DNA of 64,000 nt from Aliiglaciecola sp. CAU 1673 (GCF_029223185.1 NZ_JARHUG010000006.1:62001-126000); one strand, 5' to 3'; shown: positions 30,111 to 37,903, numbered from the stretch's first letter. Numbers and translations are program-made. Notes: generated from the sequence alone by a model not told the origin.

Positions 30111-30710
30111 TTAAGACATATACACAGGCCCAAGCCCCATGCTCCAGAGGATCACTGAGGCTGCCATAATGATAACAAGTAGCACCAGACCACAGGTTAC
30201 CACTGAACTGGAGTAGATGAAGCCTTTCTCCTCAGGGATATTCATAATGATAGGCGTGCCAGAATAGAGCAGATATACGCTATAAGTCAGGCCCACCAAT
30301 CCTACCATCATGACAAACCACAGTACCGGATAAAAAGCTGCGAAACCTACCATAAACAAAGGCGTTGCAGTGTATGCGGCAAGCTCCAAAGATTGGGTGA
30401 AACTTGGGTTTGCATCGAAGGTTTGCGCCATCCAATGAATCAGGTAGGCCAAGGCAAATACCCCAGCAACTAGTGCAACATACATCGCTGCACTCATCAG
30501 TAAGGCACTTTGTTCGGTCAGTTTAATCAGGTCGCCGACACCGATACTCCAACCCAAGTGGGCTGCAGAGTAATAGGCGCACAAGGCCGGCACCAGCGCC
30601 ACAATCAGAATATGGGTCAGGCTTTGGCCTATCCCCTCATGTCGCTGCTCTATGCTGTGCCATTCTTCTTTGGGATGAGTGTAGAGTCCCCATAAATGGT
30701 TCAGAATCAT
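30111..30710 (-). CDS. Yip1-family inner-membrane protein
   Basis: 199-aa protein with five predicted membrane helices after a short cytoplasmic N-terminus (MILNHLWGLYTHPKEEW), which is the start typical of bacterial Yip1-family proteins. ATG at 30710 has a TGAGGTAAG site just before it, deciding against the longer frame to 30758. Function unknown; it is convergent with purF and divergent from miaE. Confidence 0.85.
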   Translation of the reverse strand: MILNHLWGLYTHPKEEWHSIEQRHEGIGQSLTHILIVALVPALCAYYSAAHLGWSIGVGDLIKLTEQSALLMSAAMYVALVAGVFALAYLIHWMAQTFDANPSFTQSLELAAYTATPLFMVGFAAFYPVLWFVMMVGLVGLTYSVYLLYSGTPIIMNIPEEKGFIYSSSVVTCGLVLLVIIMAASVILWSMGLGPVYMS

Positions 30711-30924
30711 ACTTACCTCACTTAGCGCATTGCGTGGGATGATTGTTATAGATTGCATTTAACAACCTGTTAACATCAGTGTCTTACTCGCTGGATATTT
30801 CGTCAACTGTTTTTTTATTGACCAGATCAATAGTTTATAGATGTGAAACAGCCCCAAGCATTGAGATGCGCTTACGCTGTCTTTTGGGATAAAATGCCTG
30901 CCTCGTTTTTGACTTTTCTTACCC

Positions 30925-31680
30925 ATGTATCAACATTTGCTCGAACCCATCAACGCCTTCCTGCACTGCAAATCACCGCAGCAATGGATTGACACCGCAA
31001 TTCAACCGCAGAATCTATCTGTCTTGCTTACAGACCACCTGATATGTGAACTCAAGGCCGCCCAAAGTGCCATGTTCCTGATCCGCAAATATGCGGTCGA
31101 CGAGGAAAGCGGAGCTGCTTTGCTGAAGTGGCTAAAACCCTATGAGGACTTTGCCTATCGCCAAGTGGGGGAGTGGAGAGAACTGGCTGATCATGAAAAA
31201 CTGTCGAAGGCGATGCTGCCGCGTTCGGATTCCCCCTACGGCAAAGACCTGATCGATAAGATGGTATTGCTTATCAAAGAGGAGCTTCACCACTTTTATC
31301 AGGTACTTGAGTTGATGGAGGAATTTTGCATTGAGTACGACAAAATCACTTCCAGCCGCTATGCCAGAGGACTGCTGACCCATGTTCGAACCTATGAGCC
31401 GCAAGCTCTGATAGACAAGCTGATTTGTGGAGCCTATATCGAGGCTCGCTCGTGTGAGCGCTTCGCTGCTATCGCCCCGCATATGGATAAGAGGCTAGGG
31501 GAGTTCTACGTATCGTTGCTACGTTCAGAGGCACGACACTATCAAGATTACTTATCACTGGCTGAAGAAATATCGGGTAGTGATATTTCCGAGCGGGTAA
31601 ATTTCTTTGGCCAGGTGGAAGCAGAACTCATTTTATCGGCGGACAGCGACTTTAAGTTTCATAGTGGTGTGCCTGTTTAA
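30925..31680 (+). CDS. miaE: tRNA-(2-methylthio-N6-isopentenyladenosine37) hydroxylase MiaE
   Basis: 251-aa di-iron, ferritin-like helical enzyme that hydroxylates ms2i6A37 in an O2-dependent step. Glu/His pairs expected as metal ligands occur in EELHHF and in the LLRSEARHY helix. Length and N-terminus (LLEPINAFLHCKSPQQW) agree with MiaE. It is followed by a convergent gene 34 bp away. Confidence 0.93.
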   Translation: MYQHLLEPINAFLHCKSPQQWIDTAIQPQNLSVLLTDHLICELKAAQSAMFLIRKYAVDEESGAALLKWLKPYEDFAYRQVGEWRELADHEKLSKAMLPRSDSPYGKDLIDKMVLLIKEELHHFYQVLELMEEFCIEYDKITSSRYARGLLTHVRTYEPQALIDKLICGAYIEARSCERFAAIAPHMDKRLGEFYVSLLRSEARHYQDYLSLAEEISGSDISERVNFFGQVEAELILSADSDFKFHSGVPV

Positions 31681-31714
31681 TAAGGGCACACATTTAAGAG
31701 CTAACCTTTATGGC

Positions 31715-32020
31715 TTAAGTAAAGGTCGCCTCAAAAAAAACATAATCAACCGTTTGATCAACTGGCACCATAAAGAGGCTTAAGACGCCTAATTCTGGAT
31801 GACGCAAAGTGTACATACCCTGATTGGTGGACTCTCCATCGGTTTTAAAAAGCAGTGAAAACGGGGGGCGTTTAACTCTTGGGTCATCTTGCTGAAACAA
31901 TGGCGCCACTTCTGTCAGCTCAAAAGCCTGTTCTGGTTCGCAGGTAAACTGTTGACCTATAAACGGCTTGAAGTCTTCGAGGGTAAAAGTGTGGAGTTCT
32001 TGCTGTGTCGGTTGTGCCAT
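31715..32020 (-). CDS. small cytosolic DUF6916-like protein
   Basis: 101-aa protein with no signal peptide, all-beta in appearance. The layout FTLEDFKPFIGQQF...FELTEV...FSLLFKT...QGMYTLRHPELGVLSLFMVP resembles the DUF6916 family as I remember it (not verified by search). ATG at 32020 is chosen; the longer frame to 32101 would invade the divergent gene's leader. Divergent from the methyltransferase gene. The Tat-exported protein encoded at 33168 shares the same residue pattern, so the two are probably diverged relatives. Function unknown. Confidence 0.7.
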   Translation of the reverse strand: MAQPTQQELHTFTLEDFKPFIGQQFTCEPEQAFELTEVAPLFQQDDPRVKRPPFSLLFKTDGESTNQGMYTLRHPELGVLSLFMVPVDQTVDYVFFEATFT

Positions 32021-32109
32021 GCTGCGGTTGTTCTCTTCCTCGCCTAGTATTCTTCTTACCTTAGCACTGTCCGTTTGTCTGCGCACTGTTGCAACAATCA
32101 AGGAATATT

Positions 32110-33015
32110 ATGGCTGCTTCATCTGTATTTACCCATACCAACCATCCGGCATTCTATTACGAAGACATGTTGGCGGATAAAGTGCGTATGCAGCTTTATC
32201 GCCGTGCTATCAATGAAGTGGTCAAGCCCGGAGCTATCGTTGCAGACCTTGGCACAGGTATGGGGGTGCTGGCGATGATGGCGATACAAGCAGGGGCTGC
32301 ACATGTCTTTGCCGTAGACAACCGACCTCAGATCTTTCCGGTGACCCAAGCAGTTGTCGATCAAAATGGAATGACCGATCGGATCACCCTAATCAATGGC
32401 GATGCCAGAACTGTTCGGTTGGAGCAAAAAGTCGATGTCATTATCAATGAATTAATAGGTGACTTCGGTACAGACGAGAATATTTATGAATGCGTCTCTG
32501 CCTTTGCCAGAGCCAATTTAAAGGCTGATGGCTGCATCATGCCAAAAGGCATACGCACGTTATTGGTACCTCTGGAGCATAACGATGAGTTTCGCGGTGT
32601 ATGGCGCAGTGATTATCAAGGCCTGGATCTTAGCTGTGTAGCATCCATTCCCTGTCGCGAAGAGGCGGTGATGCGTTTTCTGTCCGCCCAGCCCAAAGAA
32701 CTGGCAACACCTGCAATGTTGGAAGACATTACGTTTAACATCAATATGGCGCCTCGTCAGACAAGATTTGAAGGAAATTTTCAGCTACATAGTGACGGTG
32801 TTTTACATGGGTTTATGGGCTTTTTCGAAACAGCTTTGACCGACCACATTCGATTGTCGAATTATCCTCAGTATCCTGGCTGTCACTGGCAGACCTGGCA
32901 CTGGCCTGTCTATCCCTTTCGTCGCTTTCAGGTGGGGCAGCATCTGACAGCGGTATTGAATGCCATACCAAATATGGTTGCCCAAGGTTGGACATTGGAG
33001 TGGTCAACAGCTTGA
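32110..33015 (+). CDS. protein arginine methyltransferase-like SAM enzyme
   Basis: 301 aa with several PRMT signatures: an N-terminal YYEDMLADKVRMQLYRRAI stretch equivalent to the eukaryotic EEMLKDEVR..YR helix, motif I VADLGTGMG (45-52), post-I acidic Asp70, a double-Glu loop (Glu114 and Glu123 in NELIGDFGTDENI), and a THW-like loop near 259 (CHWQTWHWP). ATG at 32110 has AAGGAA 5 bases upstream. PRMT-type enzymes are uncommon in bacteria. The substrate is unknown; neighbouring collar proteins or the DUF6916-like protein are candidates by position only. Confidence 0.72.
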   Translation: MAASSVFTHTNHPAFYYEDMLADKVRMQLYRRAINEVVKPGAIVADLGTGMGVLAMMAIQAGAAHVFAVDNRPQIFPVTQAVVDQNGMTDRITLINGDARTVRLEQKVDVIINELIGDFGTDENIYECVSAFARANLKADGCIMPKGIRTLLVPLEHNDEFRGVWRSDYQGLDLSCVASIPCREEAVMRFLSAQPKELATPAMLEDITFNINMAPRQTRFEGNFQLHSDGVLHGFMGFFETALTDHIRLSNYPQYPGCHWQTWHWPVYPFRRFQVGQHLTAVLNAIPNMVAQGWTLEWSTA

Positions 33016-33098
33016 ATTGTCAGATAAATTTACAATTGGTGTTTCTACAGATAAGCATTAGATATTCATACCTTTGATAACTATGCCTTTTCTGCACA

Positions 33099-33114
33099 TG
33101 GCTCACATTGTGCA
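33099..33114 (+). promoter_or_regulatory. candidate sigma-54 promoter ahead of the collar-protein operon
   Basis: TGGCTCACATTGTGCA. The invariant GG (-24) and GC (-12) are exactly 10 bp apart, and 9 of 12 positions fit TGGCACG-N4-TTGCA. It lies 54 bp before the start of the Tat-exported protein gene. Confidence 0.45.
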
Positions 33115-33167
33115 TTCCTTGAACAACTTTTCCAGGTGGATACAGCAGCTTGATGGAGGCTACGCCT

Positions 33168-33575
33168 ATGTTCAAGAGACGTGATTTTATCCTGGGCTCC
33201 AGTGCATTTGCCGGTCTGGCGCTCCTGACCCCCTTTGCATCGTTCAGGACGATTGCTAAGGTGACTACTCCAACAGCCACTCAGCTGGACAAATTTCATC
33301 AGCTACAAAAGCAGCAAAAATGGCTGGCCCTTTACGATCAAGAAGGCACGTATTTATCTGATATTCGCTTGTTGTCGGTCGAGCAACTTCGTCTCGATGC
33401 TCAAACTGATCAATTCACCTTGCATTGGCGAAGTCGGGATGAACTGCAGATAAATGCGGGCACCTATGTAGTGGATGATTTCTCCTCCAGTCCCCAAAGC
33501 CTGTATTTGGCTCCTGCTTCTAGTACCGAGCAGGGCGTATTGTTTGATGCGCCATTTAGTTTACTCAGGGAGTAA
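33168..33575 (+). CDS. Tat-exported DUF6916-like protein
   Basis: 135 aa. The N-terminus FKRRDFILGSSAFAGLALL is a twin-arginine signal (RRDFI core plus hydrophobic stretch), so it should be exported folded. The mature part lines up with the protein at 31715-32020: L..V, FTLHWRS vs FSLLFKT, NAGTYVV vs NQGMYTL, LYLAP vs LFMVP, FDAPF vs FEATF. ATG at 33168 follows GGAGG by 8 bases. First gene of the run leading to the three collar proteins; 90 bp separates it from the first. Function unknown. Confidence 0.75.
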   Translation: MFKRRDFILGSSAFAGLALLTPFASFRTIAKVTTPTATQLDKFHQLQKQQKWLALYDQEGTYLSDIRLLSVEQLRLDAQTDQFTLHWRSRDELQINAGTYVVDDFSSSPQSLYLAPASSTEQGVLFDAPFSLLRE

Positions 33576-33665
33576 TGAGGGTTTTATCAACCCAACGTAG
33601 TCTGACTCCACAACGAATCAGAAACTCTCAAAACAAGAGTATCAATAAATCAAAGGAGAGCCGAC

Positions 33666-34184
33666 ATGTCAGAACCCTTCCTGGCAGAAGTCAAAATAGT
33701 GGGATTCAACTTCGCGCCGCGAGGTTGGGCTCACTGTGATGGACAGATTTTGCCCATCAATCAGAATCAGTCTCTTTATTCCCTACTTGGCACCACATAC
33801 GGTGGTGATGGGCGCACCAGTTTCGCTTTGCCTGATTTGCGCGGGCGCACGCCTTTGCATGTTGGTAATGGCGTTCTATTGGGACAAAAAAGTGGAGCTG
33901 AAAACCACACCCTGACACAGGCAGAAATCCCATCGCATACGCATGGAGTAAGGGGAACCAGCAGTGCCGCATCGAGTAGCTCCGGATCAGGACAATTACT
34001 GGCCACTACCGGGGGCGGGCGACGCGCCATTTTGCCCTATGCGGATGTCAGCCCTGCCAACTCGCAAGCACTGGGAAATGGGCAGATTGGCAGTATAGGC
34101 GGGGGGGCTCACAACAACATGCAGCCATTTCTCTCAATTAACTTTGTGATTGCACTGCAAGGCTTGTTTCCTTCTCGCAATTAA
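33666..34184 (+). CDS. phage tail collar domain protein 1 (MdpB type)
   Basis: 172-aa protein of the microcystin-dependent-protein/phage tail collar family. The N-terminal collar domain (about 5-65) reads EVKIVGFNFAPRGWAHCDGQ then LGTTYGGDGRTSFALPDLRGR. A Ser/Gly-rich middle and a conserved C-terminus ending INFVIALQGLFPSRN follow. No signal peptide is visible. AAAGGAGAG precedes the ATG. There are no other phage structural genes, so it is not prophage debris. First of three paralogues. Confidence 0.88.
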   Translation: MSEPFLAEVKIVGFNFAPRGWAHCDGQILPINQNQSLYSLLGTTYGGDGRTSFALPDLRGRTPLHVGNGVLLGQKSGAENHTLTQAEIPSHTHGVRGTSSAASSSSGSGQLLATTGGGRRAILPYADVSPANSQALGNGQIGSIGGGAHNNMQPFLSINFVIALQGLFPSRN

Positions 34185-34199
34185 ACAAGGAGTCTTCTT

Positions 34200-34715
34200 A
34201 TGTCAGATCCCTTTGTCGGCGAAATTCGCATGTTTGCGGGTAACTTCGCCCCCCGTGGTTGGGCTTTTTGTGACGGGCAGTTGTTAGCAGTGTCCCAAAA
34301 TGATGCGTTATTTAGCTTATTCGGTACTATCTACGGTGGCGATGGAAGGACGACTTTCGGCTTGCCCGATTTGCGCGGTCGTATCCCTATCCATATGGGA
34401 AGCGGTCCGGGGCTGACCCCCCGAAATATCGGCAGTAGAGGTGGCGCAGAGCACGAAACCCTGACTGCAAATCAAATTGCTGCACACAATCACAGCTTTT
34501 CAGCCACATCGAGTGCCGCCAGTGATGCCAGCCCTGCCAATAACAGTATCGCCGCGTCTACCGGTGCCAATTTATACGGCAGCAATAATCCTGCGGCCAT
34601 GAATGGGGCTTCAATTACGCCTACCGGTGGCAGTCAGTCTCATACCAATTTAATGCCTACACTCTGTATCCACTTTATTGTGGCGCTGGTAGGCATTTAT
34701 CCGTCCCGCCAATAA
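34200..34715 (+). CDS. phage tail collar domain protein 2 (MdpB type)
   Basis: 171 aa, same architecture as its neighbours: EIRMFAGNFAPRGWAFCDGQ, FGTIYGGDGRTTFGLPDLRGR, a Ser/Ala/Asn-rich variable middle, and a C-terminal NLMPTLCIHFIVALVGIYPSR. It starts 15 bp after the first paralogue's stop with AAGGAG. The middle segment differs most between copies, as expected of tip regions in trimeric collar-like proteins (inference). Confidence 0.88.
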   Translation: MSDPFVGEIRMFAGNFAPRGWAFCDGQLLAVSQNDALFSLFGTIYGGDGRTTFGLPDLRGRIPIHMGSGPGLTPRNIGSRGGAEHETLTANQIAAHNHSFSATSSAASDASPANNSIAASTGANLYGSNNPAAMNGASITPTGGSQSHTNLMPTLCIHFIVALVGIYPSRQ

Positions 34716-34725
34716 GGAGAGGCAC

Positions 34726-35232
34726 ATGTCAGACCCCTTTATTGCTGAAGTGAGAATCTTCGCTGGTAACTTTGCTCCCCGTGGTTGGGCCTTTTGTGAC
34801 GGTCAGCTGCTGCCCATAGCGCAGAATACGGCGTTGTTTTCTTTAATTGGCACCACTTATGGTGGCGATGGTCGCACTACCGCTGCGCTGCCAAATTTGC
34901 AGGGCAGAGCGCCAATGCATCCGGGAAGAGGTCCGGGCCTGACCGACCGCCGTTTAGGAGAACGGGTTGGTATTGAGACTGTGACATTGACCGAAGCGCA
35001 GATCCCTAATCACAGTCATACATTGGTGGCTTTTTCTGATGCCACTGCCTCTTCACCTTCCACATCGGTCGGGTTAGGGGCTGCGCCAATGTACGGCGCT
35101 GGTACACAGGTTGCTATGGACAGCGATATTGTTGGTGCGACTGGTGGCAACCAGGCTCACAACAATATGCAGCCCTATTTGGGTATTAACTTTATTATCG
35201 CCCTGCAAGGGCTTTACCCGTCCAGGTCTTAG
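34726..35232 (+). CDS. phage tail collar domain protein 3 (MdpB type)
   Basis: 168 aa. EVRIFAGNFAPRGWAFCDGQ, IGTTYGGDGRTTAALPNLQGR and the C-terminal NNMQPYLGINFIIALQGLYPSR match the other two copies. It begins 10 bp after paralogue 2 behind AAGGAGAGG. The acetyltransferase frame opens directly after its stop, so all five genes from 33168 to 35780 are probably on one transcript. Confidence 0.88.
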   Translation: MSDPFIAEVRIFAGNFAPRGWAFCDGQLLPIAQNTALFSLIGTTYGGDGRTTAALPNLQGRAPMHPGRGPGLTDRRLGERVGIETVTLTEAQIPNHSHTLVAFSDATASSPSTSVGLGAAPMYGAGTQVAMDSDIVGATGGNQAHNNMQPYLGINFIIALQGLYPSRS

Positions 35233-35234
35233 CC

Positions 35235-35780
35235 TTGGATATAAACAGTATTGCGGTTTCAGGAAGGAGTCCTGTTGCCATCGCCTGTCCATATATCAGC
35301 ATTGATGGTGATGCGCTGAGACTGCGCTTGGTAGATTCCACCGACAGGGCTTTTTTGCAAAGAGTGTATGCACAAAGCCGGGCCGATGAGATGGCAAAAG
35401 TGTCACATTGGTCTGATGTGCAAAAAGCTGAATTCCTACGCTTTCAGTTTGACGCACAGGATGCCCATTATCGTGCTCATTACCCTGATGCTGAGTTCTG
35501 GGTGGTGCAATGGCATAAGCAGGATATTGGTCGCTTGTATCTGCACCACTCTGAAGACGATATCAGGGTAATGGATATCGCATTGCTAAGTCCGCTTCGT
35601 GGCCAGGGTTTTGGCAGTCAGTTGATGCAGTGGATTTTGTCTATGGCTGAGCGGCAAAATAAAAGTGTCAGTTTGCATGTGGAGCCGGAGAATCCGGCCA
35701 AACGTCTCTACTTGTCACTTGGCTTTGAAGTCTGTGGGGAAATCAGTTTTTATCAACGCATGTGCTGGCTTCCCAACTGA
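35235..35780 (+). CDS. GNAT family N-acetyltransferase
   Basis: Up to 181 aa. The GNAT fold is clear from about residue 30: LRLRLVDSTDRAFL, a central strand, the acetyl-CoA loop LSPLRGQGFGSQLMQWIL, and the C-terminal NPAKRLYLSLGFEV. The start is uncertain: no ATG/GTG lies in a sensible place, and the frame opens with TTG at 35235, 2 bp after the collar gene's stop, so translation may depend on coupling. A GGAAGG site inside the frame suggests a shorter form. Substrate unknown. Confidence 0.8.
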   Translation: MDINSIAVSGRSPVAIACPYISIDGDALRLRLVDSTDRAFLQRVYAQSRADEMAKVSHWSDVQKAEFLRFQFDAQDAHYRAHYPDAEFWVVQWHKQDIGRLYLHHSEDDIRVMDIALLSPLRGQGFGSQLMQWILSMAERQNKSVSLHVEPENPAKRLYLSLGFEVCGEISFYQRMCWLPN

Positions 35781-35868
35781 GGTGCTGGTTGTCTGTGTTT
35801 TTTACAGTTTGTTAACATTCTTGCTCCAGTGTTTTCCTAACATTATGTAATAAAAGGAAAAAACATAG

Positions 35869-35884
35869 TGGCGTGATATTTGCG
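35869..35884 (+). promoter_or_regulatory. candidate sigma-54 promoter for the PEP-CTERM gene
   Basis: TGGCGTGATATTTGCG has GG and GC 10 bp apart and matches TGGC-N7-TTGC, 9 of 12 consensus positions. Transcription would start near 35895, giving a leader of about 93 nt. PEP-CTERM genes are often sigma-54 dependent through PrsK/PrsR, which supports it. Confidence 0.55.
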
Positions 35885-35943
35885 GTGACACTTGCGATAA
35901 GCTTCACCAGACACACTTTATGATTGGACACGTGCGCGAATTG

Positions 35944-35974
35944 GAGGGCTGGCCCTCTCTTCGGGTGCAACACC
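35944..35974 (+). other. two leader hairpins before the PEP-CTERM gene
   Basis: GAGGGC-TG-GCCCTC (35944-35957) and GGTG-CAA-CACC (35964-35974) lie just before the AAGGA ribosome site. They could affect translation; they do not match a riboswitch I know. Confidence 0.4.
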
Positions 35975-35987
35975 TAAGGAGACATTT

Positions 35988-37331
35988 ATGTCCTTAACGT
36001 CGTTTGCTAAAGCCTTGGTTCCACTTCCTGTAGTTTCCGCTGTTGTGTTGTGTTTATCTTGTCTCTCTTTCAGCCTGTCGGCGGCCATCATCGACCATAC
36101 CTGGATTGGGACATGGGGAGGGACAGGCGCAGGTAATCCTGTTGGTGTAAATGGTCCCGGGATGTCGGCCGGGCAGCGCTTTGTTATCCGGGTGGCTTAT
36201 GATGACGCCTCTGCTGTGACTGATAATGTTGATGTCTTAGACGCCTTTTTTAATCCATCAGGCGAATTGATGCGCACTATCGATTTAAATGCGGCTGGTA
36301 ATTCGCTGGATATCTTTGTGCCAATGGAGGGATTAGATGCTGGCAGCCCATTTATTTATGTGCAAAGTGAAGCTGATCATTTCCCAGCCTTTATTCCTAA
36401 TCCAACCCTCAATTTTGTCAATGGCAGCAACATCAGTAACACAGCAAACCTGATTGGCTTGGAGTTTGAAGGCAATTTCTTCGCTGGAGCCGCGCAAAAT
36501 GTCATTGAGCTTTTTAATACGGCTCCACCCGGTGGTCCCATCAATATGCAGAGCCAGATTTTTAATTTGGACAATGGACTACCAGCGGTGACCGGCTCCA
36601 ATTCTCTTGCCTCGGCCGTGGGCTTGGCGATCGATGCAGGACCTGATTTGGTCTACAACGCTGCTACGCTGGTGCAAAATACGTCCATGTCCGTGCTGCA
36701 AAGCAATGATTTGGGTGCGGCGCGTAGTGATGGTGAAGACTTTGTAGACGTCAGCTGGACACCAGCCGGCACACCGAGTGGCAATGATACCAGTGTGGGT
36801 ATTGCCGATTCCGGCCTGACGATGACTACCAGCACCACTACCTGGACGGCCAATGCCACGGAACAGATGACTGGTAAAACGGCTTCAGATACCCTCAATA
36901 TCAGCTATGACAATGCTGTTCCTACCTTGAATGCCAGTGCCACTGCGAATGCCGGTGGCACAGATTTCAGTATGACCTTTGCTGATCTGGATTTGGCCGT
37001 TAACGCCTTGATTGCCGGATTCGAGTCACTGACATTTGCAGCACTCCTTGACGGTCTTATTGATGCCACTGCCTTTTTCAATACGCTGTTTACCACGGGA
37101 TCGCAAAGTAGCAGCGATGCCAGTCTTTTCAGTGCTTTCGGTGCGGGAGCGCACAATGTTGTGTTTACCCTGGTTGATAAGGCGGGCGCCATGGCCCGCG
37201 CTTCGGTGGACTTTACGGTTAATACAGTGCCGCAGGATGTCCCTGAGCCAGGCACCTGGTTGCTTATCTTGTTGGGCGCAAGCCTGCTAATGTTGCGACC
37301 TACCGCAGGGAAAAGGAGCCGTCGTTGCTGA
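35988..37331 (+). CDS. PEP-CTERM sorting-domain surface protein
   Basis: 447-aa secreted protein with a long hydrophobic signal peptide (1-34) and a textbook PEP-CTERM tail: PEP motif at about 419-421, hydrophobic segment, and basic end GKRSRRC. It should be processed by exosortase and linked to surface or matrix polysaccharide; no exosortase is in this window. The middle is Ser/Thr/Asn/Gly-rich, beta-type, with no recognised domain and almost no Cys. AAGGAG precedes the ATG. The next gene starts before this one ends. Confidence 0.88.
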   Translation: MSLTSFAKALVPLPVVSAVVLCLSCLSFSLSAAIIDHTWIGTWGGTGAGNPVGVNGPGMSAGQRFVIRVAYDDASAVTDNVDVLDAFFNPSGELMRTIDLNAAGNSLDIFVPMEGLDAGSPFIYVQSEADHFPAFIPNPTLNFVNGSNISNTANLIGLEFEGNFFAGAAQNVIELFNTAPPGGPINMQSQIFNLDNGLPAVTGSNSLASAVGLAIDAGPDLVYNAATLVQNTSMSVLQSNDLGAARSDGEDFVDVSWTPAGTPSGNDTSVGIADSGLTMTTSTTTWTANATEQMTGKTASDTLNISYDNAVPTLNASATANAGGTDFSMTFADLDLAVNALIAGFESLTFAALLDGLIDATAFFNTLFTTGSQSSSDASLFSAFGAGAHNVVFTLVDKAGAMARASVDFTVNTVPQDVPEPGTWLLILLGASLLMLRPTAGKRSRRC

Positions 37332-37903
37332 GCAAATTCAGAAGCGTCACACTGATGGCGCTTTTGATTTTTACATGCCTGGCTCAGGCCAAGGATGATG
37401 ACGGCGCCTTTGCCTTAAAAGGCATCGGCACGGCCACTTGCAATAGATACATTGATGCGGCGGCCAATGAAAAGCCTGAACTCCTACAGATAGCCGGTTA
37501 TGTCACCGGCTATATCTCTGCTTACAATGAGCTGAGTGAAGATACCTTCGATCTTCTGCCCTGGCAGCAAATGGATACCTTGATGCTGCTGATGTTGCAG
37601 CAATGCCGGCAAAACCCGCAACTCACCATTGGCATGGCCGTCTCTCAACTGGCCAGGTATTTTTCTGCCACAAAATTAGCTCAGCAAAGTGCCATGCAAG
37701 AAATCACAAGCGGAGGTAGCACTTTTTACCTCTACCCACAGGTTCTTGAGCAACTCACCAAAGCACTTCGTGAAAGAGGGTATGCTAGTGGTGATTTGGT
37801 TGCAGATCTCAATCGTTTTAAGCAAGAGAATCAAATCAAAGGGGAGCATCCCTTTGCTCAGTTAGTTATTTTAAAGCTGCTTTATAGTAAAGATCCTGCT
37901 TAA
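37325..37903 (+). CDS. small secreted protein of unknown function
   Basis: 192 aa with a cleavable signal peptide (about 1-22). The first half has two Cys (TCNRYIDA and QQCRQNP) around a GYVTGYISAYN stretch, an arrangement reminiscent of small periplasmic HdeA/Rap-like domains. The second half (FYLYPQVLEQLTKALRERGY...DLNRFKQENQ) resembles a peptidoglycan-binding-type helical repeat. Start is TTG at 37325 supported by AAAAGGAG 5 bases upstream; it overlaps the PEP-CTERM gene by 7 nt, so the two are coupled and may work together. No family assigned. Confidence 0.72.
   Translation: MLSKFRSVTLMALLIFTCLAQAKDDDGAFALKGIGTATCNRYIDAAANEKPELLQIAGYVTGYISAYNELSEDTFDLLPWQQMDTLMLLMLQQCRQNPQLTIGMAVSQLARYFSATKLAQQSAMQEITSGGSTFYLYPQVLEQLTKALRERGYASGDLVADLNRFKQENQIKGEHPFAQLVILKLLYSKDPA

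Noticed and set aside
33666-35232. Tail-collar genes considered as prophage remnants
   Set aside because: There are no integrase, capsid, tail-tube, lysis or attachment sequences, and the three genes are intact paralogues with good ribosome sites.
35930-35990. Possible c-di-GMP riboswitch before the PEP-CTERM gene
   Set aside because: The conserved GEMM core motifs are absent; only two small hairpins are present.
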